DNA of 46,316 nucleotides from contig BRYA01000594.1 in assembly GCA_030267965.1 (NCBI GenBank), positions 1 to 46,316 of the forward strand, written 5' to 3'. Below are positions 12,604 to 23,268 of the stretch, piece after piece (within the stretch, counting starts at the first letter, position 1; every line of letters starts with the position of its first letter). This DNA comes from Triparma columacea. Its lineage: Eukaryota; Sar; Bolidophyceae; Parmales; Triparmaceae. Under the pieces are notes generated by a model. That model was not told the origin of the DNA and did no database searches. It saw only the letters and a list, made by a program, of their open reading frames with translations. Position numbers and translations under genes: made by a program.

Positions 12604-13307
12604 GGTGCTAGTGTGACGCGCAGAGCGGGGGGTCCTTTTAAAGCTACCAAGGAGGCACTGCGGCTGTGTAATCTATATAAGTGTTCTATTTATGAAGAAA
12701 TTCGGCCCTCAATGTTGAGCGAGCTTCGAGGAGGATGCTGGATGTTTGTGGCGTTAGATGGCAATTTGGCCGGATTCCGGGGGGGGGGGGGCGAAGTTAG
12801 GGCGGTTGAGGTGTGTCCTTCACTTGCAGAAATGGAGTTGGTGGTGGTAGGAGGGGGTAAAAGAGGGTAGTATGTTGCGACTTCCGGTGTTTTCCAAACC
12901 AAATTTTTCTCACCATCTGCGAAATGTAATTTTCGATTTGGTAGGTACCCTTCCGTCCATCTTTTGTCCCGTCTTTTTCCAGCTAAACCAGCCGCCGTCC
13001 AAACCAACTTTCCTCGCCCTCGTTCTGTCCCTTTCGGTCTTCAAACAGAAGGGATTTAATTGGCAAGCCCTTGGTCGACGTGGGGGATGATACCGCGATG
13101 TGCGTCTCGGTGCTGATTTGCCCGCACGAAGTTGGTCCCGCAATTTATTTTGACAACGGAGACTGTGGAGATTGTGTGAGAGCAATTAAAACTCAACTTC
13201 TGCCTCTCTGCTAATTTTCCAACTAACTCCTCACTCCCACTCTCAACAGCCCAGGAAATTGAAACCCCACCAACCCCCCTTCCATCGGCCCACGCACTCT
13301 CAGAAAA
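12604..13307. promoter_or_regulatory. Divergent promoter region between two ciliary-type genes
   Basis: These 704 bp separate the start codons of the dynein-stalk-like gene (minus) and the p28/DNALI1 gene (plus), so both promoters must lie here. The stretch includes a 13-base G run near 12780 and pyrimidine-rich segments. I could not identify a TATA box, or an RFX-type X-box that I would defend. Open frames here are short and show no domain. Confidence 0.4.
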
Positions 13308-14221
13308 ATGATCCCCCCGCATAACTCCCTCGTAAAGTACGACAATCCTATCTTGGTAGCGACGACAAAGAATGGACAGGCCTCAGGGACGACCCAAACG
13401 GAGGACATCTTGAATAGTATACTCCCCCCTCGGGAGTGGACGGAGGTACGTAATGTGTCTCGTAGTTGAGTGTTGTTGTATTTGTGGCATAAGGGGGTAT
13501 ATTACGGTTATTCGTCCATGTCTGGAGACGTTAATCTCCCCTTCCCTTCAAACCCTCCACGAGGGGGTTGTACTGGCCTACCATACCTCTCCCCTTTTCC
13601 TACCTTCTGCCCTACCCTCACCACCGCCCTGCCCCTTCTAATTCCTGCTTGCCCCTTTCGCTTCCCAAATCCAACCCACAGGACGGCCAGCTTTGGGTCC
13701 AGTATGTCTCCTCGACCCCAGCGACCCGCCTGGATGTCATAAACCTCCAGGAGTCGCTCGACCACAAGCTCCAGCAGCGCCAGGCCCGCGAAACCGGTAT
13801 TTGCCCTATCCGCGAGGAGCTGTACAGCCAGTGCTTCGACGACCTCATCAGGCAGGTAACCATCAATTGCGCGGAGAGGGGGCTGCTGCTCCTTAGGGTC
13901 AGGGACGAGATCAGGATGACGACCGCGGCGTACCAGACACTCTACGAGTCGTCGATCGCGTTCGGGATGCGCAAGGCCCTAATGTCGGAGCAGAAGAAGG
14001 GCGAGATGGAGAACACTATCCGTTCCCTCGACTCTGACACTGAGGACTTGGAGCGCCAGGTCGGGGAGCTGACCAAGAGGATCGAGGACGTCCAGACCAA
14101 GGAGAAGGAGCGCAGGGAGGCAGACGAAATCGCGCACACGGCGGAGGTCGACAGACTCAAGGGACTCAACGAACAGCTCAAGGCCAGCCTTGAGGGGCTT
14201 CTTAGCGCGCCCAAGAAATAA
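13308..14221 (+). CDS. DNALI1: Axonemal dynein light intermediate chain p28 (DNALI1 family)
   Basis: Exons 13308-13445 and 13682-14221 are joined in phase 0 (donor GTACGT, acceptor CCCACAG) and give 225 aa. The family is recognisable throughout: the N-terminus has MIPPHNSLVKYDNPILV, then QTEDILNSILPPREWTE. The second exon begins DGQLWVQYVSSTPATR and carries the highly conserved ICPIREELYSQCFDDLIRQV and LLLRVRDEIRMT blocks. The C-terminal third is a coiled coil. p28 is an actin/centrin-associated light chain of monomeric inner-arm dyneins in cilia. Length is slightly below the usual roughly 250 aa. The start is fixed by the conserved N-terminal block. Its presence implies that the organism builds motile flagella at some stage. 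Confidence 0.96.
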
Positions 14222-14398
14222 ATAATCGGGGGGCGGGAGTGGGAATGGGGGGGAGGGGTAAAGATGGGGCTGGGGGCTGGGGTGTGACCATTAGTAGTCA
14301 AGTTGGTTTATCTAAAAATGAATATCTATTCTTGACAGCATTGGTGTGGAGCTTGGTTGTGAGAAACTAACTTCCCAAACTAACTCCCCAATCCTGGT
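14222..14398. other. Convergent 3' gap
   Basis: The 177 bp between the p28 stop codon and the stop codon of the tail-anchored protein must hold both 3' UTRs. A G-rich stretch (about 14228-14280) follows the p28 gene. I see no other feature. Confidence 0.4.
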
Positions 14399-16099
14399 TC
14401 ACCGCCTCCTCTGTCTTTCTGCCATCCCCCCCACGACGATCCCCAGAGCGAGCGCCGCGGCAACGACAAGGGCCCCCTCCATCCACATCCTCCTCGCCCA
14501 CCCTTTGACCTTCCTCTTAGCGTCATCGTTGGGGATGTCAATGTTGTTGTCGACATTTGATGACGACAAGCGAGCAGAGGATGAGGTAACATCTACGCTC
14601 GGACCGGTCCGAGGTGGGATAGAAACGACAAACTCGAGGACCTCGAACTCCCTCCAAGTCTCAAAGTTCCCGAACCCCTGCAAAGTAAACGGCAGCGCAG
14701 CGAGTGGTTGGGTTAACGGGCGGGCGGAAAACATCAGGAAAATATGAAGACGGGCACCATCTCTTCGTCTCACCTTCTTCTTTCCCTCCTCCTCTTCATC
14801 GATCGCTCCAACAGCAACCCTGACAAGTTCCTGCCCCTCCTCCCACCTCAGTCCCCTAACACTTTTCCCCCTCCCGCAAACCGTCCCCTCAATAACACCA
14901 GTCTCAACCGCCCCCTCCTTTCCCTTATCTTCAAATCCGAAGTAAATAAACCTGACGTCCCTCCCGTCACTTGCCGCAACCAAGTATCCACCACCTTGGA
15001 CCTCCCTTGGGCAGGTGCTATACAAGACCTTGAAGTCGACACAACCTACCTTGTCACCCCACATTACGAAGCCGGGACTTTGGGGACGAAGAAGAGAGGA
15101 TTCCGATGAAGATGAAGATTGAGAGGATGAGGAGGAGGAAGAGGTAGGGTGAGATCCTCTTGCCTTTTCTTGCGTTCGGCTTAAATCCAATGGTCTTCCC
15201 CTCCTCTTCCCCTTCTTTTCCACCACCATTTTCCCGTCGTTCGGCTCGGATTCGGAGACTACCTGTATAAGGCCGCCTCCAATCTTCTTCCCCCCTCCTT
15301 CACCAACAACTAACCTAATCCCACCCCCCTCCATCCCTCCAGAGCCTCCCATCGAGCTTCCCATCCTCACGGTTTTAATGTTCATAAGTTCCTCAAGTCC
15401 CCCTACCTCACTCCCTCCCTCCCCCCTCCTCCCCACCCCCCCCTCTCCAATCTTCTCCCCTCTATTACCCCTAGAAATCACCACAACCTCATTAACTTGA
15501 TTCCTAAAGAAGTCTCCCTTCCCTCTAATAACCTCGCTAACCCCATCCCCCGGTACGTCTAGTTTACCTAGTAGTATCCCTCCCTCCGTAGTAGTAGTTG
15601 TAGTAGGCGTGTAGTTAAACGCACCGTTAGGACCAACGGGGGAGGAGGAGGTATGGCCAAGACATATGTATGATTTGTTGAGAGACCATTCTGAGGTTAT
15701 GTAAATGTCCTTAACACTCGTGTTAACGCGTTTAGCAGTGTCGGAACTGTTGAGAGTGTTTGGGATGCGTGTAATGAACCATTGTCCGTTGTTTGTAACG
15801 TAACCATGACCATAATTCCAACCCTCTGTGTTGCAATTTGTTGTGCTTAATATATTGTATCCTTTGTTGTGTCCGTTGTTGATATTATTGTATACTTTCT
15901 TCCCTTCCTTCTCTATTGATGATGATGGTGAGGATGTAATAATAAAGTAATAACCACAACCAAACCAAGGATGTTGGATACTAGTTAGGGTTGTCGGGAG
16001 AATGGGAGGATATAAGGGATTGGAACGGAGCTTTGTAAGAGGCATTGAAGGATAGACGGTATTAGGATACGACAATTGTTTTATAACCGTTGGAGACAA
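14399..16099 (-). CDS. Unknown Ser/Gly-rich protein with C-terminal membrane anchor
   Basis: The open frame is 566 codons. A credible intron (14773-14678, GTGAGA donor, TTTGCAG acceptor) is 96 nt and in frame, so splicing would give 534 aa. I recognise no family. The first 170 residues are Asn/Thr/Tyr-rich, the middle is Gly-rich with a poly-Ser run and an R/K-rich KRRGRPLDLSR segment, and a more ordered block follows (SPGFVMWGDKVGCVDFKVLY, then YLVAASDGRDVRFIYFGFED). The protein ends in a single hydrophobic helix (ALVVAAALALGIVVGGMA) followed by a basic tail, typical of a tail-anchored protein with its bulk in the cytosol. Start choice (16099) is uncertain; further in-frame ATGs lie downstream. 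Confidence 0.6.
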   Translation of the reverse strand: MSPTVIKQLSYPNTVYPSMPLTKLRSNPLYPPILPTTLTSIQHPWFGCGYYFIITSSPSSSIEKEGKKVYNNINNGHNKGYNILSTTNCNTEGWNYGHGYVTNNGQWFITRIPNTLNSSDTAKRVNTSVKDIYITSEWSLNKSYICLGHTSSSPVGPNGAFNYTPTTTTTTEGGILLGKLDVPGDGVSEVIRGKGDFFRNQVNEVVVISRGNRGEKIGEGGVGRRGEGGSEVGGLEELMNIKTVRMGSSMGGSGGMEGGGIRLVVGEGGGKKIGGGLIQVVSESEPNDGKMVVEKKGKRRGRPLDLSRTQEKARGSHPTSSSSSSSQSSSSSESSLLRPQSPGFVMWGDKVGCVDFKVLYSTCPREVQGGGYLVAASDGRDVRFIYFGFEDKGKEGAVETGVIEGTVCGRGKSVRGLRWEEGQELVRVAVGAIDEEEEGKKKVRRRDGARLHIFLMFSARPLTQPLAALPFTLQGFGNFETWREFEVLEFVVSIPPRTGPSVDVTSSSARLSSSNVDNNIDIPNDDAKRKVKGWARRMWMEGALVVAAALALGIVVGGMAERQRRR

Positions 16100-16568
16100 C
16101 CGTTGGACAAGGATTGGACAAGCCTTGTTACTAAAATAGGAAGTGGAAAGTAGTGGAAGGGGGGTCCGAAAGGGGGTGGATCAAAAAGGAAGGAAACATG
16201 TTTTCTTTCTTCTGGTCTGTAATACTGTATGTACTACGTTTTTTATTTCATCGTTCTTTTTAAAGGTCGTTCTCTTTCTTTTCATCCCTCTTTTCAACCG
16301 CAAGGACCGGTCTTTACATGAGGCAAAAGAAAGGGGTGAAAAAAATGACAGGTTTGTCAACGATGAAATAAAGTACGGGTTTGTGCCGAAATACTTGTCG
16401 ACTGTAATCGTACGAGTTTTTGCCAACAAGAAATTAATCAATTATCAACGTAACCTTTTTATTTTCATCCCTCTCCCACCCCACCCACACTTTGGGAGAG
16501 CCAGTTCATCGGTACATCGGTCCTTTGAGGTGCTCAGAATTTGGATTTCTCCCGGACGCAACCCAACC
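16100..16568. other. Divergent intergenic region with an inverted repeat
   Basis: This AT-richer stretch lies between two start codons. An open frame continues upstream of the plus gene's chosen ATG (16569) back to 16143, but its translation is hydrophobic and unlike the rest of that protein, so I treat it as noncoding. A perfect 14-bp inverted repeat (TTTATTTCATCGTT at 16242-16255, complement at 16359-16372) has both arms bordered by GTAC at or near the outer ends. That gives a fold-back of about 130 bp, possibly a remnant of a small mobile element. Confidence 0.4.
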
Positions 16569-18443
16569 ATGGAAACTCTTAGACCTCTCTCCCCTGCAAG
16601 CTTTCTCGTATCTCTTGTCGCTGAGCGCTTCAGCAAAGAAGAGCTAGAAATTTTTGGAATCGAAACCACCTCGCATGGCCCCCGTTCAACTCCAAACTTT
16701 AACAAAACCTTGAAGAGACCGTATGTTGCAGCTTCGAATTTACAGCCAAGAAACGAGACTCTGGTGAAAAGGGTAAGGTTCGATGACGATGAACCACGAA
16801 GGGAAGAGAAACAAGTGATTGCAACATCGCCTTACAGAAAAAATATCAGACTGAATGAACCACTAAGGGAAGATAACCCAGTACCACGAATGGTAGAGAA
16901 ACCGGCGATTGCGACATCGGCTCACAACAAGCAGATCAGACTGAAATACGCGATTCCAGCTGTACAGACAGATCATGAGAGGACAGAAGCTGCGATAGCA
17001 CAGCAGCTTGTGAATGCCCCAAAGGATCCTTTTCAGAGGGGTCCAAATGACGGCCCAATATTCATCCCCAGCGACAGCCAAGGTCATTACCTCCTTGAGG
17101 GGGACACCGTCCAGCACGAGGAGTACGGGATCGGTTGGATCAAGGAGATCAAGGCAAAGAACAAGAGCTGGGTACAGGTTAACTTCTGGGGCCGGGGACT
17201 AACCAAGGTCCGAGCCCCCTACCTTACCTTCATGGATCGAGGTGACACCTCGCAGGGCCAGTCGGCGTCGGCGAAACAACTGAACATTACACCCACAGGA
17301 TCCCTCGCGATCCAGAACTCCCTGCCACCTTCCAACATAATGCCCAACCCCCTCTTCGCTGTGGTTGAGGACGCAACGAGGAGCGAGGGTATGATGCAGT
17401 CTGGGATGCTCGCTCAGACCTGCAAGGTCTTGCCTGAGGAATACACGGTGCAGTATAATGAGATTATGAAGAGCAATGAGACGGTAAGAAGCGGGAGGGG
17501 GGAATAATGGTGCAGCTGTCTTCTCGATGGTCCATGTATTCTCCGGGTTGTCACAAATCTTATGCTTTACCCTGCCAACACCCTCGTCCGAATTCCTCTT
17601 ACCCCCCTCTCCCCCCCTCCTCTCAGGTCCCCATAGACTCTCGTTACACGGTAAAGACCCACCCCTACGCCTGCGACCAGCCCGGGTGCGGGTACAGGAC
17701 GAAGAAACACAGCACGCTTAAGTGGCACCTGGCGAACGTACATGAGATCGGGATTGAGTGGGTCTACTGCACGCAACCGGGATGCTCTTGGGCGGGGAAG
17801 GTGAGAGGAAGGGCGGGGGAAGCCACGCTTGTACTAAACAACATTAACTCAACCCTACTCTTACAATAACCCACTAACGCAATTCTTCCATCGTCACTCG
17901 TCGCAGCAAAAGAGCAAGCTCAAGCGGCACTTGGCCGGGGCCCATGACATTGGAGTCGAGTGGACGATATGCCCTCAGGATAATTGCAACCACAGAACAA
18001 AGTACGCCGCGAACATGAAGCAGCACCTCGCCGACGTCCACGACATCGGCCGCCCCCTCCACGCCTGCGAGGAGCCCTTTTGCGACTTCAAGACCAAGTA
18101 CAAGTTCGACCTTAAGAAGCACGTCCTGGCGGTCCACGACAGCGCAAGGGAGACCATGCACGAGTGCACGGAGAAGGGGTGCCAGTACAAGGCCCGTCGT
18201 CGGAGCACGCTAACCCACCACATGCAGACGGTGCACGGCGTGGTGCCGGAGGACAAGATGGAGAGGTACTCGGAGAGCATATGGCCAAAGATGTCGGGGA
18301 AGAGAATGAACGAGCTGCTCAGGGAACAGGCGGATGCTCTGGGGGGGACGAAACAGGACGAGGGGACAATGGGGGGGGAAACGTGGGGGGAGACGGTGGA
18401 AACGATGGATACACTGGTAGACACACAGGCGGGGATCTTCTAA
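16569..18443 (+). CDS. Small beta-barrel plus five-C2H2 zinc-finger protein
   Basis: Exons 16569-17483, 17627-17800 and 17907-18443 are joined in phase 0 and give 541 aa. Residues about 180-225 have GDTVQHEEYGIGWIKEI...WVQVNFW, the look of a CarD/Tudor-like small beta-barrel. Five C2H2 fingers follow (C-x4-C-x12-H-x4-H): CDQPGC, CTQPGC, CPQDNC, CEEPFC and CTEKGC, separated mostly by an 8-residue linker of the form EIGIEWxx/DIGVEWxx. The second finger is split by the second intron. The spacing and linker match the six-finger protein at 36891-37949, so the two are family members. Nuclear nucleic-acid binding is likely. The ATG at 16569 is chosen because coding-like composition begins there. The tail is Gly/Thr-rich. 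Confidence 0.82.
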
Positions 18444-18672
18444 TCTAGATTAGGCTGCACACTGGGAGGGAAGAGGAGATGGTGAACGAAATTATTTTGG
18501 GGTTCCAAGCTGTGCAACAACAACGAGAATTACATGTCGCCCGAACAAACTAATAACACAATACATAATGGGCTGTAAAAAAAGGCAAGCGTGTTTCTTC
18601 TCACTCGTGAAAACGCTCTCTTCTCTTACCATCTCCAACTCCCTCATCCCCCCCTTACCGTCCCCGTCTCCC
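18444..18672. other. Convergent 3' gap
   Basis: The 229 bp between the stop of the five-finger protein and the stop of the TEX9-like gene hold both 3' UTRs. I see no further feature. Confidence 0.4.
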
Positions 18673-20177
18673 CTAGTTGCCCCAATCTAGAACCTTGACG
18701 AATTCCTCCTCTGTGAATTCCAGTAATTTAGCCGCTTCCGTGTGCACCTTTTGCCTCTTGAGTACTTCAATAAGTTTGCACTGTTTCTTGAACGCCGTAA
18801 GCAGCTCTCCCCTCTGCCTCTCCAGCGCCCTAACCTGGGACTTAAGCTTCTCCTTGTCCTTCCTGTAGTCGGTCCCCATGCCCTTTGTCTCGTCCGTGGC
18901 GTCCTGCAAAGTCTTCTTGAACTTGTCGCATTCCTCGAGTGCGCGTGCGAGCCTGTGTGGGCGTGCAGTGTTTTTTCGGGTCAGGATGGCATACGTCAGG
19001 ATATCATGCGTCAGAACAGCATACACCATCGCGCAAAGATCCCCCCCTCCCCTCCCCCCCTCACCTTATCTCCCTTGCCCTGTGCTCCTTCTCCCCTTGC
19101 TGTTTCTCCTTCCTCTCCTGGTTGAGTTCCTTCTTCAGGCTGCTCACCTCCCTCTTGTACGCCTCGGCGTCCTTTCCCGACCTCTCTACTTCTCCCTTCA
19201 GCTTGGCGTTGCTCGACGTCAGGTCGGCGATGTTCTTGTGCATCCTCTTGGAATCCTCAGACTGAGCCTTGAACTTCTTCTGGAGGCCGGAGAGGCTCTT
19301 CTCGGCGATGCCCTTGAGGCTGATCTGCTCCTGGAGCTGGACCGTGAGGCTCTTGATCCTGGCCTTTTGGAACCGAAGCTGCGCTGCGGAACCAATCTCG
19401 GGGTTGGGGCTGTTGAGCTGGGAAGGGGAGGCTGAGGACTCGGTCGGCGCCTCGGTGGAAGGAGAGTAGAGGGGGACGTTGTTATTCTGTGCTGACCTTC
19501 CGACGAGGGAAGGGGAGGATGCGTCCGACATGTCGAGGGACGCGACTGGGATGGAGGCCTGGATAGGGGGGGGGGATTGGGGAAGGATGAGAGGAGTGAG
19601 AAAAGTGAGCGAAGCGTCCCCCCCCCCCCCCCCAACCTCCCCAGGTTCCCCTCTCACCATCACTACCTCACTCTCCCCCTCCCCCACCACCTGCTCCTCC
19701 TCCACCACCACGGGCCTCTCCACCTTCGCCTGCTTCCCCACGACCCTGTCACTACTTCCCCTCCCGTACTTGTTAGTAACCTCCCCAAGAACAGCCGCTC
19801 CAGTCGCGGCCTTAGGATAAAGCTTCTTCCCGAGCACAGCCTTCTTTCCCAAGGAATCTTCCTTGTCTTCCTTGTCCTCCCCCGACAAATTCAACTCCAT
19901 GTCCTGGGAGGGGGTGGTTATTGCGGCGAGAAGGGGTAATCGAGAGGGTGAGAGACGTCGCCTTACACCGGATCGCCCTAAATACAATAAAAAATATCCC
20001 CAAATTGGAGCCCAAGGCACCCCCAAACCCCCCTCCCTCGGGACAACATGTTTTCAAAAGAACCCAATGAACACTCACGATCTCCTCGTTGAGCCTCTTA
20101 AGCTCGGCTTCCCTCTGGGCCACATCAGAGAGGTACTTCAGTTCGGCGTCGAGACTTCCTGGGGCAGACACAGACAT
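18673..20177 (-). CDS. TEX9: TEX9-like coiled-coil protein
   Basis: Exons (minus strand): 20177-20079, 19903-19658, 19558-19065, 18952-18673, giving 372 aa. The third-listed intron boundary is inferred: 19657-19559 is 99 nt, in frame and stop-free, but has a GTGAGA donor, a G16 run, a C10 run and a CTATCCAG acceptor, which is intron-like. The C-terminus (KQCKLIEVLKRQKVHTEAAK, then LEFTEEEFVKVLDWGN) matches testis-expressed protein 9 closely. The N-terminal AELKRLNEEI and the AQLRFQKARIKSL block also fit that family, and the rest is heptad coiled coil. TEX9 proteins are linked to centriolar satellites and cilia. Its start codon lies on a CATG that also contains the start proposed for the divergent RBR gene. 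Confidence 0.87.
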
Positions 20178-22989
20178 GTCACTTTTAAAATGGGAGAAAC
20201 CAGATTGGGGAGTCGAAAATCCGAAGCAAAACCTTGAAGAAATTTTCCAGTCTTGCTTAAAAGCCAAGGGAGGTGAGTTTGCTCGTTTTTCGACTTTCAA
20301 AAACGAACCAGTCGATCAAGAGCCTTTTCATATTAGCGGTAATATTTGTCTTATACATCGCAAATACCCCCAAACAACTTTTTCACCTTCCTCCCACTCC
20401 ATGCGACAGTGTGGAATCTCTAGCATGGAAAATATCATCCTCTCAGGTGTATCAGAAGGCAAATCCTGTCCCCCTCCTCCATTTTCTGCGACAAAAATGC
20501 CGGTCAAAGGGTTGACATCTACGGTGGGATCCCCTTTGTCCCCCTCAAAACCATCGCCCAAGATCCCAGTCCAGGTGCATGTTCCATCAGGCCCAACCGC
20601 AAATGACCAGGGGTATGCAATCGCGGAGGCAAAGTCAACTATAATACCCCCAATGCGCAGGAGCAACTCTGCCCCAGTCTTGAAGCATTTGAAAGACAAC
20701 AGGTGGGATTTCAAGAAGGTAAGGGAAAGGAGTTACGTAGTTTGACATTACGACGATTCAATCCTGACAACTTGTATTCCTTCCAACCTAGGAGCTCGCG
20801 AACACTTTGTGGATAAAAAAGACGCTCGCTGACAGTGAGTCCAAAAAGTCAAAATCCCTTGCTTCCCCCGCCTCCTCCACTCCCCCCCCATCCCCTCCTC
20901 CCACTCCAACCTTCTCCTGCATGATCTGCCTCGAGGAAGCCATCCCAACCTCCTCCTCCCACACCCTCACAAGCTGCGGTCACACCTTCTGCAAAGAATG
21001 TACCCTCTCCTACTTTATGACCAAGGTGGATGCCAATCAAGTAGCGGATTCGCACCTGATCTGTCCGAACCCATACTGCGAGAAGGTGAGCCTCGGAGCT
21101 GGTCGGAGTTGTGCTACCCTCGATCCTTCTTATACATTCTCATCATCATCTCACCACCCTAACTTATTCCCCCCGCAGCCTCAGCTGAACCATGGTGATA
21201 TTCGACACGTCTTGACCAGCCCAATCGGACACGGCACTAGTATTCATCTCCCTTCGTGGGCTCGGGTTAGGCGCTGGGATGCCTTCTTGCGCAAGCGCAA
21301 CGAGCTCGCCGTAGAGACTGACCCCAACAAGGCCTGGTGTCTCCACTGCAACCGGGGAGTCCTCACCCTCGGCAGGCGCACCTGCTTCAACCTCTCCATC
21401 CGGTGCTCGGACGACGTCTGCACGAGGAAGTCCTGCTCGAAGTGCGGACTTTTTCCCCACCCTTTCCTCACCTGCGAGAGGGCTCGCACGAGACACTACA
21501 GCATGTACGTTAACGCCAACGAGTGCAAGCGCTGCCCGGGCTGCAAGGTCATGATCGAGAAGGTAAGAGCGAGGCAAAGCGAGTAATGGAGACGGTCGGG
21601 GTATCGCCGAATCGTATTGTCTGCCTTAAAGCTCACCCCCTGCGGTCACTGCAGAACGGAGGGTGCAACCACATGACCTGCCGGCAGTGCGGGAAGAGCT
21701 TCTGCTGGCTTTGCAGGTCGACTTGGAGAAGTGGTTGCAAGAACAGGCTCTGCAGGCCAAACGAATGGCTAGACAGGAAGCTGGGGTGCAGCTCTCCCTT
21801 CATCAAACCCCCCGTAGTGCTCGTCGCGACCCCAATAGCCCTCGGCTTGGGTGGAGCCGTCGGTGGCTTAGTCATAGCCGCCGCCTGTGTCGGCGCGACA
21901 CTTGCAGTCCCTTTCTTCATGGTCAGGATCCTGTACAAAAAGTGGAAGGATGTCCAGTTGAAACGAGAGAGGGAAAGGGCCCTTGCGAGGTACACGGCAC
22001 GCACCAACGCCCAGATGGGCTTGGGAATCACCTTTGTGGGAGCGTCTGAGAGCTTCGCGAACCACGTGCATTACGGTATGTCTGGTAGAACCGTGGAGGT
22101 GAGGAAAGGGAAGGAGAATTGGAGGAGAAGCGAAGGAGAATTGAAGGAACGTAGCGACGACCAACAGCCTCCTATATGCTAACCCTGATCCTCTCCACAG
22201 CCGCATAATCTAATGTATATCTACGACTATGTTGGTCCAGGCCAACCAACGCTCAGGCGTAACCCCGACAGCCTCGCCGTCGTTAACGAGTCTCGGAATC
22301 CCGGCGACCGCCCCACATTCGTCGCTTACAGAGAGTACGCCTTCAACGTCGCCATGCGTTCCACCGCTCCCCCCACCCACGAAGGAGGGGGCGCAGCCGT
22401 CGATGATCTACCTCAAGTCGCACGGTTCGACGCATACCAGCCTCCGCTTCAACCTCCAGATATAGAGGCTGCAGTTCGCAAGCCTCACTACGTCTTCCTT
22501 GCGCACAAGGTCACCACCGCTGAGGAGCGTCTTCGTGAGATGAGCAGGTGGTCCCGTGCTGTCGAGCCAGGCGTTCGTGGGACCGTCCAACCGACGGTGA
22601 GGGACCTTAGGACGGAGCTTCACCTCCTTGTCCCCGGGCTGCAGTTCGGTACGAGGGACATTCTGGATGTTATACCTCACAGATCACTCTTCACGCTGGT
22701 GGAACTCATAGTGCTACAACTCGTGGGTGACATTGACAGGAGGAGCGCGGCTTTGAGGGCTAGGGATGAAGTTAGAGTTATCGTTGAAAGTAGGGAGAAC
22801 GCAGCGATAATCATCGCGAGACTCATGCAAAAATCCTACATTAAGAAGGTGAGGAAAAGGTTGAACTTGGGAGATATCATGGAGGAGAGGGTGAGGAAAA
22901 GGTTGAGCTTGGGAGACATCATGGAGGAGAGCATTCAGAGAGGCATCCCTAAACTGAAGAAGGCTAGCAGAGGTGGGAAAATCTACTGA
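20176..22989 (+). CDS. RBR (RING-IBR-RING) E3 ubiquitin ligase with membrane segment
   Basis: Exons 20176-20718, 20792-21085, 21179-21562, 21655-22098 and 22201-22989, all phase 0, give 817 aa. RING1 has CMICLEE...CGHTFCKECTLSYF. The IBR region has WCLHCNRG...CTRKSCSKCG. RING2 has CKRCPGCKVMIEK, then GGCNHMTCRQCGKSFCWLC, whose first Cys (in GGCNHM) is the expected thioester-forming catalytic residue. A 40-residue hydrophobic stretch with Gly/Ala-rich helices follows, so it is probably membrane-anchored like the RNF19/RNF144 group. The C-terminal exon is unfamiliar and ends with a 14-residue tandem duplication. The start is uncertain: 20176 overlaps the TEX9 start, a later ATG is at 20401, and an in-frame GTGAGT...CTCAG intron (20273-20446) may be removed. 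Confidence 0.87.
22849..22932 (+). repeat. 42-nt tandem duplication in RBR gene
   Basis: Two adjacent 42-nt units (22849-22890 and 22891-22932) encode VRKRLNLGDIMEER and VRKRLSLGDIMEES. They differ at very few bases, so the duplication is recent, and it keeps frame. Each unit begins at an AAG/AGG plus GTGAGG that resembles a splice donor. Confidence 0.85.
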
Positions 22990-23268
22990 AATGTTAGGAG
23001 GGGGGGGGGGTTGGAGAGGAAGGTGTGTGTGTAGGGGGGGTGGGAGGGGAGGGGGAGAAGGTGGTACGCAAAGATCAAAAGAAGTGCACGCTTGTCGGGC
23101 GTTGGTCTTAGTAAAAGAGCTTTCAAAGGGTTAGGGTTTTAACAAAGTATTTTTGTTTTTAGTCCCGGCCCCAGGGTTGACACGCAACATCCTTTCGGCC
23201 TCCCCTCCCCCTTACCTTCTGATTTCCTTAAGCCCATCCCCAACCCAACCATAACCTTGACCTACTTA
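22990..23268. other. Convergent 3' gap
   Basis: The 279 bp between the RBR stop and the stop of the plastid S1 gene are G-rich near the RBR end (22998-23060) and C-rich near the other end. GGGTTAGGGTTTT at about 23127 resembles a telomere motif but is a single copy. No gene is seen. Confidence 0.4.

Noticed and set aside
16143..16568. 142-codon upstream extension of the five-finger protein
   Set aside because: Open in frame, but AT-rich, hydrophobic and domain-free, and it contains the inverted repeat. Coding-like sequence starts at the ATG at 16569.
23125..23142. Interstitial telomere (GGGTTAGGGTTTT)
   Set aside because: Fewer than two full hexamers in a G-rich 3' gap; expected by chance in this composition.
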